NCBI RefSeq assembly: GCF_900099675.1
Contig: NZ_FNDQ01000003.1
Span: 158,626 to 222,625 of the forward strand
Reading direction: 5' to 3'
Source: Myroides phaeus
Lineage (GTDB): Bacteria > Bacteroidota > Bacteroidia > Flavobacteriales > Flavobacteriaceae
Length of the DNA: 64,000 nucleotides
Part shown: piece by piece, positions 17,749-26,874 of the stretch
How the letters are laid out: each line of letters starts with the position of its first letter
Position numbering within the stretch: the stretch's first letter is position 1
Notes under the pieces: model-generated
What the model was told of the DNA's origin: nothing
Seen by the model: only the letters and a program-made list of their open reading frames with translations
Database searches by the model: none
Translations under genes and position numbers: made by a program

Positions 17749-18999
17749 ATGCAGAAAAACTTTTTCTTTACTTGCTTTGCTATTTTACTTTGTTTAATAG
17801 TACAAGCACAAACTCCGCAAAACATAACAGCTGACTATATTAAGTCCGCTGCTTTTATGGAAAATAATAGAGCTGTTAATCCTTTTTTTAAATTAGGAAA
17901 CTCATTTACTATTGCTTTTGATGATTTATATGGAGATGAAAGTAACTATTACTACAGAGTAAAAGCATATGATTACGATTGGAAACCGTCTAAGTTGAAA
18001 CAAATTGATTACATAGACGGAATGGACAACCAACGTATTCTAAACTATGAAAACTCATATAATACTTTACAACCCTACACACATTACAGGCTAACCTTAC
18101 CTAATTCAATGTACAGAATTACTAAAAGTGGAAATTACGTTTTAGAAATTTACAATGCAGATGATGAGGTAGTAATTAGACGAAAATTTGTGTTGTATGA
18201 GAATGCTGTTTCGGTTCCTATTCAAGTGAAAAGAACGCGAAATTTAGATGTTTACGATACAAAACAAAACTTAGACTTTACGATTCAACTGGGCGAAGTA
18301 TTATATAATAATCCTACTAACAATATAAAGGTAGCTATCTTTCAGAATGGCAGATGGGACTCGTTTTTAAACAATGTTAAACCACAATATACAATTGGCA
18401 CAGATTTAGTATATAAATATGATGAACAGACGCAGTTTTGGGCTGGTAATCAGTACTTAAACTTTGACAATAGCGATATAAAGCAGGTTAACAATATGAT
18501 TGGTTCTACCTACGTTAATAATGGTATATACAATACGTTTTTATATACTAATGAAAGTAGAGCCACAAAAGGATATACCTTTTTTCCTGATATCAATGGA
18601 AGTTTTTATCCAAGAAATATCAATGGAAAAAATCCGAATAGCGAGGCAGAATATAGCTGGGTTTACTTTTCGTTTAAACCAACAGCAGAAGCTCGAATTG
18701 GATTAGATTATTATGTTACGGGGATGTTTAACGACTATGAACTTACTCCAAACAACAAATTAAAATACAACGAGGAAAAAGATTTGTACGAACAAGCAAT
18801 CCTTATCAAACAAGGTTTTACAAATTTTAGTTATACTGCAGTACATAAAAATAGAGTTTCACCAGAAAATGCGGCAGATGGAAATTATGCATTGACGACC
18901 AATAAGTATCAAGTAATTGTATATTACAGAAACAATATCGACCTATATGATAGAGCAATTGGTTTTGGGGAGGCAAGCGCAGAAAATATTATTTATTAA
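17749..18999 (+). CDS. DUF5103 / type IX secretion system plug-type protein
   Basis: This 416-residue secreted protein has a signal peptide (cleaved after VQAQ, about residue 21). The sequence matches the DUF5103 pattern: an opening 'NPFFKLGNSFTIAFDDLYGDESNYYYRV..YDYDW', then a beta-sandwich, and a second domain with YDRAIGFGEA near the end. Family knowledge: a member in Flavobacterium johnsoniae copurifies with the SprA translocon as the periplasmic plug of the type IX secretion system. Whether this copy has that role or is a paralogue cannot be read from the sequence. No other T9SS core gene is in the window. Confidence 0.8.
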   Translation: MQKNFFFTCFAILLCLIVQAQTPQNITADYIKSAAFMENNRAVNPFFKLGNSFTIAFDDLYGDESNYYYRVKAYDYDWKPSKLKQIDYIDGMDNQRILNYENSYNTLQPYTHYRLTLPNSMYRITKSGNYVLEIYNADDEVVIRRKFVLYENAVSVPIQVKRTRNLDVYDTKQNLDFTIQLGEVLYNNPTNNIKVAIFQNGRWDSFLNNVKPQYTIGTDLVYKYDEQTQFWAGNQYLNFDNSDIKQVNNMIGSTYVNNGIYNTFLYTNESRATKGYTFFPDINGSFYPRNINGKNPNSEAEYSWVYFSFKPTAEARIGLDYYVTGMFNDYELTPNNKLKYNEEKDLYEQAILIKQGFTNFSYTAVHKNRVSPENAADGNYALTTNKYQVIVYYRNNIDLYDRAIGFGEASAENIIY

Positions 19000-19026
19000 A
19001 CATAGAAACAACTTAATATACTACCT

Positions 19027-19413
19027 ATGATTTCACAAACCACCAAAGGAATCAAGATTTCTGTCGAAACACAGTATGAAGGCAGCTTTTTTAAGTCAAA
19101 AGACACTTGTTATGTTTTCAATTATAAAATTACAATTGAAAACACAACTGATGATACTGTACAAATATTATCAAGACATTGGGAAATTTATGATTCTTTA
19201 AAAAATACGGAAATAATAGAAGGTGAAGGAATTATTGGCGAGACACCAATTATTGCTCCTGGAGAAAAACACACTTATAGAAGTGGTTGTATTTTAAAAT
19301 CGTCATTAGGCTCAATGCAAGGCTATTACAACGTATTAAACCACACGCACGCACGCCTATTTAAAGTTACTATTCCTAACTTTAAATTATCTGCAGACTT
19401 TGTGTTAAACTAA
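19027..19413 (+). CDS. apaG: ApaG domain protein
   Basis: This 128-residue protein matches full-length ApaG, a fibronectin-III-like fold. Characteristic segments are ISVETQYEG, YVFNYKITIENTTDDTVQILSRHW, IVGE-type GEGIIGETPIIAPGEKHTYRSGC and SSLGSMQGYYNV. Family knowledge: ApaG is linked to Co2+/Mg2+ homeostasis and diadenosine tetraphosphate metabolism in enterobacteria, but its molecular action is unclear. It has no signal peptide. It starts 27 bases after the DUF5103 gene, so the two are likely cotranscribed. Confidence 0.92.
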   Translation: MISQTTKGIKISVETQYEGSFFKSKDTCYVFNYKITIENTTDDTVQILSRHWEIYDSLKNTEIIEGEGIIGETPIIAPGEKHTYRSGCILKSSLGSMQGYYNVLNHTHARLFKVTIPNFKLSADFVLN

Positions 19414-19467
19414 GCAAAACATAAGTTTTTCTGAGGGAGAGGCAAAATCGCTTTAATTTTTTTTAAT

Positions 19468-19475
19468 TATATTTG
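19468..19475 (+). promoter_or_regulatory. -7 promoter box of pruA (TATATTTG)
   Basis: This exact TAnnTTTG match lies 42 bases before the pruA ATG. Confidence 0.55.
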
Positions 19476-19517
19476 TAATTATTCAATTCATTAAACTACT
19501 TAAATACGAAACATAAT

Positions 19518-21143
19518 ATGTCAAACGGATTCTACAAAGTTCCTGCTGCCGTTAATGAGCCAGTTAAGTCTTATGCGCCAGGATCAAAAGAAAGAGAATT
19601 AACTTTGAATTCTTTCAAAGAACAATACAACACTCAAGTTGATATTCCATTATTTATCGGTGGAGAAGAGATTAGAACAGGTGATACAAAAGATTTGTTC
19701 CCTCCATTTGATCATAAACATAAATTAGGTGTTTACCACCAAGCAGACAAAGCATTAGTAGAGAAAGCTATTTCTACTGCTTTAGAAGCTAAAAAGAAAT
19801 GGGCTAATATGCCTTGGGAGCACAGAGCTTCTATTTTCTTAAAAGCTGCTGAGTTATTAGCTGGTCCTTACCGTGCTAAAATCAATGCTGCTACAATGAT
19901 CGCTCAAGCAAAAACGCTACACCAAGCAGAAATTGATTCAGCTTGTGAGTTTATTGACTTCTTGAGATTTAACGTACAATTTATGACTCAAATTTATTCA
20001 GAACAACCAGCTTCAAGCGAAGGTGTTTGGAATAGAATTGAGCACAGACCTTTAGAAGGTTTCGTTTACGCAATTACTCCATTTAACTTTACTGCAATTT
20101 CTGGTAACTTACCTGCTTCTGCAGCTTTAATGGGTAACGTAGTAGTATGGAAACCATCTGCAACTCAAATTTACTCTGCAAGAGTAATTGTTGAAGTATT
20201 CAAATTAGCTGGATTACCTGACGGTGTTATCAACGTTGTTTACGGAAACTCTGCTATGATTACTGATACATTATTAGCAAGCCCTGATTTCGCTGGTATC
20301 CACTTTACAGGATCTACTGGTGTTTTCAACAGTATGTGGACTAAGATTGGTCAAAACATCAACAACTACAAAACTTACCCAAGAATTGTAGGTGAAACAG
20401 GTGGTAAAGACTTCGTTATTGCTCACCCATCTTCTTGTGCTAAAGAAGTTGCTGTAGCTTTAACAAGAGGCGCTTTCGAATACCAAGGACAAAAATGTTC
20501 TGCAGCTTCAAGAGCATACATCCCTGCTTCTATGTGGCCTAAAGTAAAAGAATATATGGGAGCTGACTTAGCAACAATTAAAATGGGAACTCCTGAGGAT
20601 CCATCTAACTTTGTTTCTTCTGTTATCTCTGAAAGTTCTTTTGACAAATTAGCTAAATACATTGATCAAGCACAAGCTGATAGCGATGCTGAAGTAGTAT
20701 TTGGTGGTAAATATGACAAATCAGTAGGATACTTCATTGAGCCAACTGTAATTGTTACTACAAACCCTCAATACGAAACAATCAAAACTGAATTATTCGG
20801 TCCTGTATTAACTATCTACGTTTACGAAGATGCTAAATGGTCTGAAACATTAAAATTAGTTGACGAAACATCTGTTTACGCATTAACAGGTGCTATCTTC
20901 TCTAAATGTCGTTACGCTGCAATTGAGGCTACTGATGCTTTAGTAAATGCTGCTGGTAACTTCTACATTAATGACAAACCAACTGGTGCTGTTGTTGGTC
21001 AACAACCATTTGGTGGTGCAAGAGCTTCTGGTACTAATGATAAAGCAGGTTCTGTATTGAACTTACTTCGTTGGGTTTCTCCAAGAACAATCAAGGAAAC
21101 TTTTGTTCCAGCTACTGATTATAAATATCCGTTTTTAGGATAA
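19518..21143 (+). CDS. pruA: L-glutamate gamma-semialdehyde (delta-1-pyrroline-5-carboxylate) dehydrogenase
   Basis: This 541-residue aldehyde dehydrogenase oxidises glutamate semialdehyde to glutamate, the second step of proline breakdown. The general base Glu293 (VGETGGKDF) and nucleophile Cys327 (YQGQKCSAASR) are present, as are the cofactor segments ITPFNFTA and HFTGSTGVFN and the C-terminal PFGGARASGTND. The length and the FXXFDHXHXLG N-terminus fit the stand-alone eukaryote-like P5CDH type, not the bifunctional PutA. No proline dehydrogenase gene is nearby. Its codon use and own promoter suggest strong expression. Confidence 0.95.
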   Translation: MSNGFYKVPAAVNEPVKSYAPGSKERELTLNSFKEQYNTQVDIPLFIGGEEIRTGDTKDLFPPFDHKHKLGVYHQADKALVEKAISTALEAKKKWANMPWEHRASIFLKAAELLAGPYRAKINAATMIAQAKTLHQAEIDSACEFIDFLRFNVQFMTQIYSEQPASSEGVWNRIEHRPLEGFVYAITPFNFTAISGNLPASAALMGNVVVWKPSATQIYSARVIVEVFKLAGLPDGVINVVYGNSAMITDTLLASPDFAGIHFTGSTGVFNSMWTKIGQNINNYKTYPRIVGETGGKDFVIAHPSSCAKEVAVALTRGAFEYQGQKCSAASRAYIPASMWPKVKEYMGADLATIKMGTPEDPSNFVSSVISESSFDKLAKYIDQAQADSDAEVVFGGKYDKSVGYFIEPTVIVTTNPQYETIKTELFGPVLTIYVYEDAKWSETLKLVDETSVYALTGAIFSKCRYAAIEATDALVNAAGNFYINDKPTGAVVGQQPFGGARASGTNDKAGSVLNLLRWVSPRTIKETFVPATDYKYPFLG

Positions 21144-21154
21144 TCTAAAATATT

Positions 21155-21194
21155 TAAAAACGGTTACTCTCAAAAAGACGTAACCGTTTTTTTA
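21155..21194 (+). terminator. intrinsic terminator of pruA
   Basis: An 11-bp perfect stem (21157-21167 with 21180-21190) has a 12-base loop and runs into a T tract (21187-21193). Confidence 0.85.
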
Positions 21195-21384
21195 TTCAAT
21201 TCAGTGCTTTTTATTAGGATCGTTTTTAAGTGAAAGATTTCTTTATGCTACCCTAACTTATAAAACGTCTAAGTAAAAAATACACTATTATATTTTGCTT
21301 TATCATTTTTTCACATTTGAAATAAATGATCCTTATTACCTTCAAAGTACTGGGTTATAATTATTAATTTAAATAGTATAACTC

Positions 21385-22971
21385 ATGTTAAAAAAATTAA
21401 TTGACAACAAACAATTAGTTATTAATCCTCCTGTATTCATTACTTCAATTTTGCTTATTATCGCTTTAATTGCAGTATGTGTCTTATTCCCTACAAAAGT
21501 AGGTTCTTGGTTTGCAATTGCTCAAAATTCTGTAACTACTAATTTTGGTTGGTTCTTTGTGCTAACTGTAAACGTTATTTTAATCTTTGCTATTTATCTT
21601 GCTTTTAGCAAGTTTGGTAAAATACGCTTGGGTGGCGAAGATGCCGAACCTGAGTTTAGCAAAGGATCTTGGTTTGCCATGTTATTTAGTACAGGAATGG
21701 GAATCGGTATTATGTTCTTTAGTATCGCAGAGCCTGTTTCTCACTTTGGTACTCCTCCCCGTCCGGTGGACAATGAAATTCAAGGAGCTATACAAGCAAT
21801 GGAATTTACAAGTTTACACTGGGGACTACACGCTTGGGCCATTTATGCAATGGTAGGTTTAGCCCTTGCCTTTTTTGGTTTCAATAGAAAACTTCCTATG
21901 ACCTTCCGATCTCTTTTTTACCCTTTCTGGGGAGAGAAAATTCACGGTTGGTGGGGACACGTTATTGACATCTTATCAACATTAGCCACTGTTTTTGGTC
22001 TTTCTACTTCTTTAGGTTTAGGAGTTACCCAAATTACTGCCGGACTTAATTATTTATATGGATGGGAAATCTCTCCATTAATGCAAGCCGGAATTATTCT
22101 TGTGGTTATTTCAATTGCAACCGTTTCTGTATTCTCAGGTTTAGATAAGGGTGTCAAAATATTAAGTACCGCTAACATGTATATCGCTTCGGTATTTATG
22201 TTAATGATATTTTTCTTAGGACCAACCTTATTTATCTTAAAAGGTTATGTACAAAATACGGGGTCTTATTTAGCTAACTTTATTGATATTAGTACGTGGA
22301 ACGAAACGTATTTAGGCAATGGTTGGCAAAATGTATGGACTATATTCTACTGGGCTTGGTGGATCGCATGGTCTCCTTTCGTAGGTAGTTTTATTGCACG
22401 TATTTCTAAAGGAAGAACAGTTAAAGAGTTTATCTTAGGTGTTTTAATCGTACCTGGACTAATTACTTTACTTTGGATGAATGTTTTCGGTGGTAGTGCG
22501 TTGGAAATGATTTTATCGGGTGATTTATCAATGGTAACAGCAGTAAAAGAAGATATATCAACTGCGTTATTTGTGTTCTTAGAACACTTCCCATTGGCTA
22601 AATTTCTTTCTATTATAGCAATTATTCTTATTTTCTCTTTCTTTATTACCTCATCTGACTCAGGGTCTTTGGTTGTAGATAATATTACCTCTGGTAGTTT
22701 TGGAGAATCTCCTGTATGGCAAAGAGTTTTCTGGTCATTTACACAAGGATTTATCGCAATCGTATTACTTTGGGGAGGAGGTCTTGATGCACTGCAAACA
22801 GCTGTTATTATAACAGGACTGCCTTTTGCCGTAATTCTATTAGTTATGTGTTATAGCTTGCAAAAAGGGTTACAAGAAGAATTAAATAAACAGCATAAGA
22901 AACAAAAGTCGAAACAAGAAAAAAGTTATAAAGACATTATTTCTGAATTAATCGACGAACAACAAAAATAA
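21385..22971 (+). CDS. BCCT family transporter (choline/glycine betaine/carnitine type)
   Basis: This 528-residue protein has about 12 membrane segments. It carries the glycine-rich helix [13 protein letters not shown], the [20 protein letters not shown] segment and the tryptophan-rich box [25 protein letters not shown] that binds trimethylammonium substrates in BetP and CaiT. The cytosolic C-terminal tail is long, Lys/Gln-rich and charged, as in BetT/BetP, where it senses osmotic state. The substrate and coupling ion are not settled by motif. The stop is 6 bases before the Usp gene, so transport and stress protein are probably one operon. Confidence 0.93.
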   Translation: MLKKLIDNKQLVINPPVFITSILLIIALIAVCVLFPTKVGSWFAIAQNSVTTNFGWFFVLTVNVILIFAIYLAFSKFGKIRLGGEDAEPEFSKGSWFAMLFSTGMGIGIMFFSIAEPVSHFGTPPRPVDNEIQGAIQAMEFTSLHWGLHAWAIYAMVGLALAFFGFNRKLPMTFRSLFYPFWGEKIHGWWGHVIDILSTLATVFGLSTSLGLGVTQITAGLNYLYGWEISPLMQAGIILVVISIATVSVFSGLDKGVKILSTANMYIASVFMLMIFFLGPTLFILKGYVQNTGSYLANFIDISTWNETYLGNGWQNVWTIFYWAWWIAWSPFVGSFIARISKGRTVKEFILGVLIVPGLITLLWMNVFGGSALEMILSGDLSMVTAVKEDISTALFVFLEHFPLAKFLSIIAIILIFSFFITSSDSGSLVVDNITSGSFGESPVWQRVFWSFTQGFIAIVLLWGGGLDALQTAVIITGLPFAVILLVMCYSLQKGLQEELNKQHKKQKSKQEKSYKDIISELIDEQQK

Positions 22972-22977
22972 AAAGAG

Positions 22978-23850
22978 ATGACAATTAATAAACCTTTAAA
23001 TGTAATCGTAGGTATTGACTTGTCTGAAATGGACCATTACCTTATTGAATACACACAGGTGTTAGACCATATTTTAAATATTGACAAAGTAACTTTTCTG
23101 CATAATTTAAAACTTGGTGAACTACCAAAAGAACTATTACTTCCTGAACGCATTGAGTTAATTCAATCGAAAATAGTACAACGTATTACCAAACAAATAG
23201 AAGAGTCTGGAGCAACGTATGGTTTTGAGGTTTTAGTGAAATTAGAAAGTTACTCTGAAATTGCTTTTATCAATATTTCTAAAAAACAGCAATTTGATAT
23301 GCTTATCTTAGGTAACAAACAAGAGCTTGAAGGAAATGGGGCTTTAGCACAGAAGTTAATCCGTATTTTGCCTTCTGCGACCTTATTAGTACCAGAAACA
23401 TATCACATACCTATAACTAATATTATTGACGCTATCGACTTCTCTAAGTACACCACGCCTATTATGACGTGGGCTGATCGATTCAAAAACAACTCAAAAG
23501 GACAAAAGATTCAACATTCGGCTATTCATATTTCTAAATTGTATTGGGGATTTTACTCAAGTATGACAAATAAAGAAATTGAGAAAATATCAAGAGAGGA
23601 TATTGCTGAGAAGAAACAAAAATGGGATAAAAAATATGCCAACTACTCAGATATTGAAATAGTACCTGCTGAGGACAAGAGTATTTCGACGGCTTTATTG
23701 CAATATGCAAGAAGACAAAAAGCTGACTTAATGATTTTAGGAGTTAAGGGATCTACAGGAATAAAAGAAATCTTTATGGGAAGTGTGGCAAACCACCTTT
23801 TCCACAAAGCAACAAGCACTTGTTTACTCTTTGTAAAAGAAACTAAATAA
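22978..23850 (+). CDS. tandem universal stress protein
   Basis: This 290-residue cytosolic protein has two Usp domains (about 1-140 and 145-290). The second keeps the ATP-binding signature G-2X-G-9X-G-S in GVKGSTGIKEIFMGS, followed by LFHKATSTCLLFV. The first has LILGNKQELEGNG at the same place and lacks it, so only the C-terminal domain is expected to bind ATP. It is coupled to the BCCT transporter by a 6-base gap. Such pairings of transporters with Usp proteins are common and suggest regulation of osmolyte uptake, which is inference here. Confidence 0.9.
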   Translation: MTINKPLNVIVGIDLSEMDHYLIEYTQVLDHILNIDKVTFLHNLKLGELPKELLLPERIELIQSKIVQRITKQIEESGATYGFEVLVKLESYSEIAFINISKKQQFDMLILGNKQELEGNGALAQKLIRILPSATLLVPETYHIPITNIIDAIDFSKYTTPIMTWADRFKNNSKGQKIQHSAIHISKLYWGFYSSMTNKEIEKISREDIAEKKQKWDKKYANYSDIEIVPAEDKSISTALLQYARRQKADLMILGVKGSTGIKEIFMGSVANHLFHKATSTCLLFVKETK

Positions 23851-23855
23851 TAGCT

Positions 23856-23890
23856 AAAAAAAGGGCTGCTCAATGAGCAACCCTTTTTGT
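23856..23890. terminator. bidirectional terminator, usp / tyrS
   Basis: Stem AAAAAGGG/CCCTTTTT (23858-23865 with 23881-23888) continues after one C-A mismatch into TGCTC/GAGCA, with a 3-base loop. It lies between convergent genes. Confidence 0.8.
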
Positions 23891-23937
23891 TTAGTAAGAC
23901 ACTTGCCTAACTATACTATTTGAATCCAAACTATTGC

Positions 23938-25230
23938 TTATTTTACGTGTAAAATAAAGTAGTTTTTCTTTCCTTTTTGTAATAATACGAATTGATTATT
24001 AATCAAATCATTTGTGTTGATAACGTAATCTTCAGCAACCTTTTCTCTGTTTACAGAAATAGAGTTTGCTTGTAAAGAACGACGTGCTTCTCCATTAGAA
24101 GGTAAGAAGTTAGATTTTCCAGCTAATGCGTCAACAATTGTTAACCCAGCTTCAATATCAGCTCTCTCAACCTCTGCTTGTGGTACACCATCAAATACTT
24201 CTAAGAAAGTTTGAGCATCTAATTGCTTCAAATCATCAGAAGTAGAGTTTCCAAACAAAATATTTGATGCTTTAATAGCATTCTCTAAATTCTCAGCTCC
24301 GTGAACCATTGTAGTAACTTCAGCAGCTAAACGTTTTTGTAAAACGCGTAAATGAGGTGCTTCTGTATGTTCTTTTATTAAAGCTTCAATCTCTTCACGA
24401 GAAATGAATGTAAATATTTTGATGTATTTCTCAGCATCTGTATCAGATACGTTAACCCAGTATTGGTAAAATTTGTAAGGAGAAGTATATTCTGCAGATA
24501 ACCAAATGTTACCACCTTCTGATTTACCAAACTTAGTACCGTCAGCTTTTGTAATTAATGGACAAGTTAAAGCATACGCTTTCTCACCAATTGTTCTACG
24601 GATTAACTCAGTACCTGTTGTAATGTTCCCCCATTGATCAGACCCCCCCATTTGAAGCGTAATCTTCTCGTTTTGGAACAAATGTAAAAAGTCATATCCC
24701 TGTAATAATTGGTAACAGAACTCTGTAAAAGACATACCATCTTGGAACTCTCCATTCAGACGTTTTTTCACAGAATCTTTTGCCATCATATAGTTAACAG
24801 TGATGTGTTTACCGATAGTTCTAATAAACTCTAAGAATGAAAATTCTTTCATCCAGTCGTAGTTATTTACTAAAACAGCAGCATTTTCAGCACCTGAGTT
24901 AAAATCTAAGAAGCGGCTTAACTGATTCTTAATTGCATTTTGATTATGACGAAGCGTTTCTTCATCTAACAAGTTTCTCTCATTAGACTTTCCAGAAGGG
25001 TCACCAACCATACCTGTAGCACCACCTACCAAAGCATAAGGCTTGTGCCCTGCTAATTGAAAGTGCTTCAAAAGCATAACACTCACTAAATGTCCAATAT
25101 GCAATGAATCCGCTGTTGGGTCAATTCCCACATACGCTACACGCATCTGCTCCATCAAATGTTCTTCAGTGCCTGGCATAACGTCGTGGAGCATTCCTCT
25201 CCAAGTCACTTCTTCAATAAAATTTTTCAT
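23938..25230 (-). CDS. tyrS: tyrosyl-tRNA synthetase
   Basis: This 430-residue class I aminoacyl-tRNA synthetase charges tRNA-Tyr. The HIGH motif is intact (HIGH, 44-47). The KMSKS site reads KFGKS (233-237), which is usual in TyrRS. The tyrosine-binding segments [15 protein letters not shown] and [17 protein letters not shown] are clear. A C-terminal S4-like RNA-binding domain is present ([18 protein letters not shown]). The length fits the bacterial TyrS of this type. It is transcribed alone and convergent with the usp gene. Confidence 0.97.
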   Translation of the reverse strand: MKNFIEEVTWRGMLHDVMPGTEEHLMEQMRVAYVGIDPTADSLHIGHLVSVMLLKHFQLAGHKPYALVGGATGMVGDPSGKSNERNLLDEETLRHNQNAIKNQLSRFLDFNSGAENAAVLVNNYDWMKEFSFLEFIRTIGKHITVNYMMAKDSVKKRLNGEFQDGMSFTEFCYQLLQGYDFLHLFQNEKITLQMGGSDQWGNITTGTELIRRTIGEKAYALTCPLITKADGTKFGKSEGGNIWLSAEYTSPYKFYQYWVNVSDTDAEKYIKIFTFISREEIEALIKEHTEAPHLRVLQKRLAAEVTTMVHGAENLENAIKASNILFGNSTSDDLKQLDAQTFLEVFDGVPQAEVERADIEAGLTIVDALAGKSNFLPSNGEARRSLQANSISVNREKVAEDYVINTNDLINNQFVLLQKGKKNYFILHVK

Positions 25231-25246
25231 TTAATTATATTTTCCA

Positions 25247-25254
25247 CAAAGATA
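25247..25254 (-). promoter_or_regulatory. -7 promoter box of tyrS (TATCTTTG)
   Basis: This exact TAnnTTTG match on the minus strand lies 16 bases before the tyrS ATG. No T-box leader is present. Confidence 0.55.
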
Positions 25255-25397
25255 GCCCAAAACCCTACAGTATGGAATAAAATTCCTCAAACCTTGCTCT
25301 TTTATTCGTTTTTTATTTTTATTCATTAGATATTGATAATACGGGCGTTGATTTTTAAGTTTCTCCTATAATTTTTCATATTGTAAAACATATCACT

Positions 25398-25405
25398 TAT
25401 TTTTG
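25398..25405 (+). promoter_or_regulatory. -7 promoter box (TATTTTTG) very close to the start codon
   Basis: This exact TAnnTTTG match ends only 9 bases before ATG 25415, which implies a 5' leader of roughly 5 nt. It also excludes the upstream in-frame TTG at 25403, which lies inside the box. Confidence 0.5.
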
Positions 25406-25414
25406 TCTAAGGAT

Positions 25415-26437
25415 ATGATACTAATAACAGGAGCAACAGGTTTAGTCGGTACGCATTTATTGCTACATCTTCTTCAAACAGAAGGTGCGGTTCGTGCTAT
25501 CTATAGAGATGAAGACAGTATTAAAAAAACGAAATCTTTTTTCTCTTTAAAAAAAGCAGACCATTTATTTCTAAAAATTGAGTGGGTAAAAGCAGATATT
25601 ACAGATATTCCTGCTTTAGAAGAAGCTTTTCAAAATATTGAGTATGTATATCATTGTGCTGCGCTTGTTTCTTTTGACCCAAGGGATGAAAAAAAACTGC
25701 GTAAAACAAATATTGAAGGTACAGCAAACTTAGTAAACCTATCGATTGACTTTAAAATTAAGAAATTCTGCTTTGTTAGTTCTATCGCCGCATTAGGAGA
25801 AACCTTAAACAAAGACAATATCATTACAGAAAAAACAGATTGGAATCCTGAACTTTACCACAGTGACTATGCTATAACGAAGTATGGGGCTGAAATGGAG
25901 GTTTGGCGTGGTACACAAGAAGGTTTAAATGTAGTAATTGTTAACCCAGGTATAATCTTTGGCGTTGGTTTTAATAATGAAGGAAGCAATGAGTTCTTTC
26001 ACAAGGTATCTAAAGACTTCCCTTTTTATACGAAAGGAATGGCAGCTATCGTTAGCGCAACAGATGTAGTGAAAGCAATGACGTTACTAATGCAAAGTGA
26101 TATCGTAAACGAGCGTTTTACATTGGTTTCAAATAATATCAGCTACCAAGACCTTATCAATGATATTGCAGACTTAATGGGAAAGAAAAGACCAACTATC
26201 AACGCAACAGTTACACATTGTAATTTAGCTTGGAGACTGGATCATTTTGTTTCTATGGTAACCAGAAAAAAAAGAAGCTTTACACGATCAATCGCGCAAG
26301 CTTCTCATTCTAAATATATTTATGATAACTCAAAAGTAATTCAAGCTATTTCTTTTCAGTTTGAACCTATTCAAGTTTATTTGCCTCAAGTAGCAGCATA
26401 TCATCTTCAGAAATTAAACGATCCTTCTTCTCTTTAA
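25415..26437 (+). CDS. NAD-dependent epimerase/dehydratase family protein
   Basis: This 340-residue extended SDR starts at ATG 25415. It has the Rossmann glycine motif TGATGLVGTHL at the N-terminus, AALVSFDPRDEKKL after strand 4, Ser of FVSSIAALG and the YxxxK pair in YAITKYGAE. The substrate-binding half has NPGIIFGVGF and SATDVVKAM. It resembles the dihydroflavonol-reductase/3-beta-HSD-like group common in Bacteroidetes. The substrate is unknown. Its last 71 bases overlap the convergent DUF4296 gene. Confidence 0.85.
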   Translation: MILITGATGLVGTHLLLHLLQTEGAVRAIYRDEDSIKKTKSFFSLKKADHLFLKIEWVKADITDIPALEEAFQNIEYVYHCAALVSFDPRDEKKLRKTNIEGTANLVNLSIDFKIKKFCFVSSIAALGETLNKDNIITEKTDWNPELYHSDYAITKYGAEMEVWRGTQEGLNVVIVNPGIIFGVGFNNEGSNEFFHKVSKDFPFYTKGMAAIVSATDVVKAMTLLMQSDIVNERFTLVSNNISYQDLINDIADLMGKKRPTINATVTHCNLAWRLDHFVSMVTRKKRSFTRSIAQASHSKYIYDNSKVIQAISFQFEPIQVYLPQVAAYHLQKLNDPSSL

Positions 26438-26864
26438 GTTCAGAAGAATTTTTCTCGTTTAATTGCTTTTCTAATTGCTTTCTGACAATATCATTCTCCT
26501 TATCTTTTTCCTCTTCTTCTTTGGCAATTAATGAGTCTGTTTTTACTTTTAAAGCTTCAAGTTTTCTATTAATATTCTCTTGCATATTGTGATAAACACC
26601 TTCTTTTAATTCGATGTAATACTTATTGTTTTCAACAAAAGTTAAGCTATCAATATCATATTTTTTCAACACAGAATTCATATTCAATTGAGGCATACTA
26701 TCTTCTCTTGAATAAGCACTAACACTTTCAATAGAATACAACAAAGACATATCAAATAGAATATCTTCCATTTTCTGTTCTTCAATAAAAGGGGTTGGCT
26801 TCTTAGACTCATTACCACACGAACCTAAAACTAATGCTGCTAATATTACTAAAAACTTATTCAT
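26367..26864 (-). CDS. DUF4296 lipoprotein
   Basis: This 165-residue protein has a lipoprotein signal with the lipobox LGSC (Cys16). The mature N-terminal half has the DUF4296 pattern IEEQKMEDILFDMSLLYSIE and LNMNSVLKKYDIDSLTFVENNKYYIE. The C-terminal half is a highly charged Lys/Glu coiled-coil-like tail that varies between species. The family is confined to Bacteroidetes and has no known function. It is the last gene of the DPM1-like - dihydroorotase - DUF4296 operon, 10 bases after the dihydroorotase stop. Its 3' end overlaps the opposite-strand epimerase gene by 71 bases. Confidence 0.85.
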   Translation of the reverse strand: MNKFLVILAALVLGSCGNESKKPTPFIEEQKMEDILFDMSLLYSIESVSAYSREDSMPQLNMNSVLKKYDIDSLTFVENNKYYIELKEGVYHNMQENINRKLEALKVKTDSLIAKEEEEKDKENDIVRKQLEKQLNEKNSSELKEKKDRLISEDDMLLLEANKLE

Positions 26865-26874
26865 TTATATCTTT

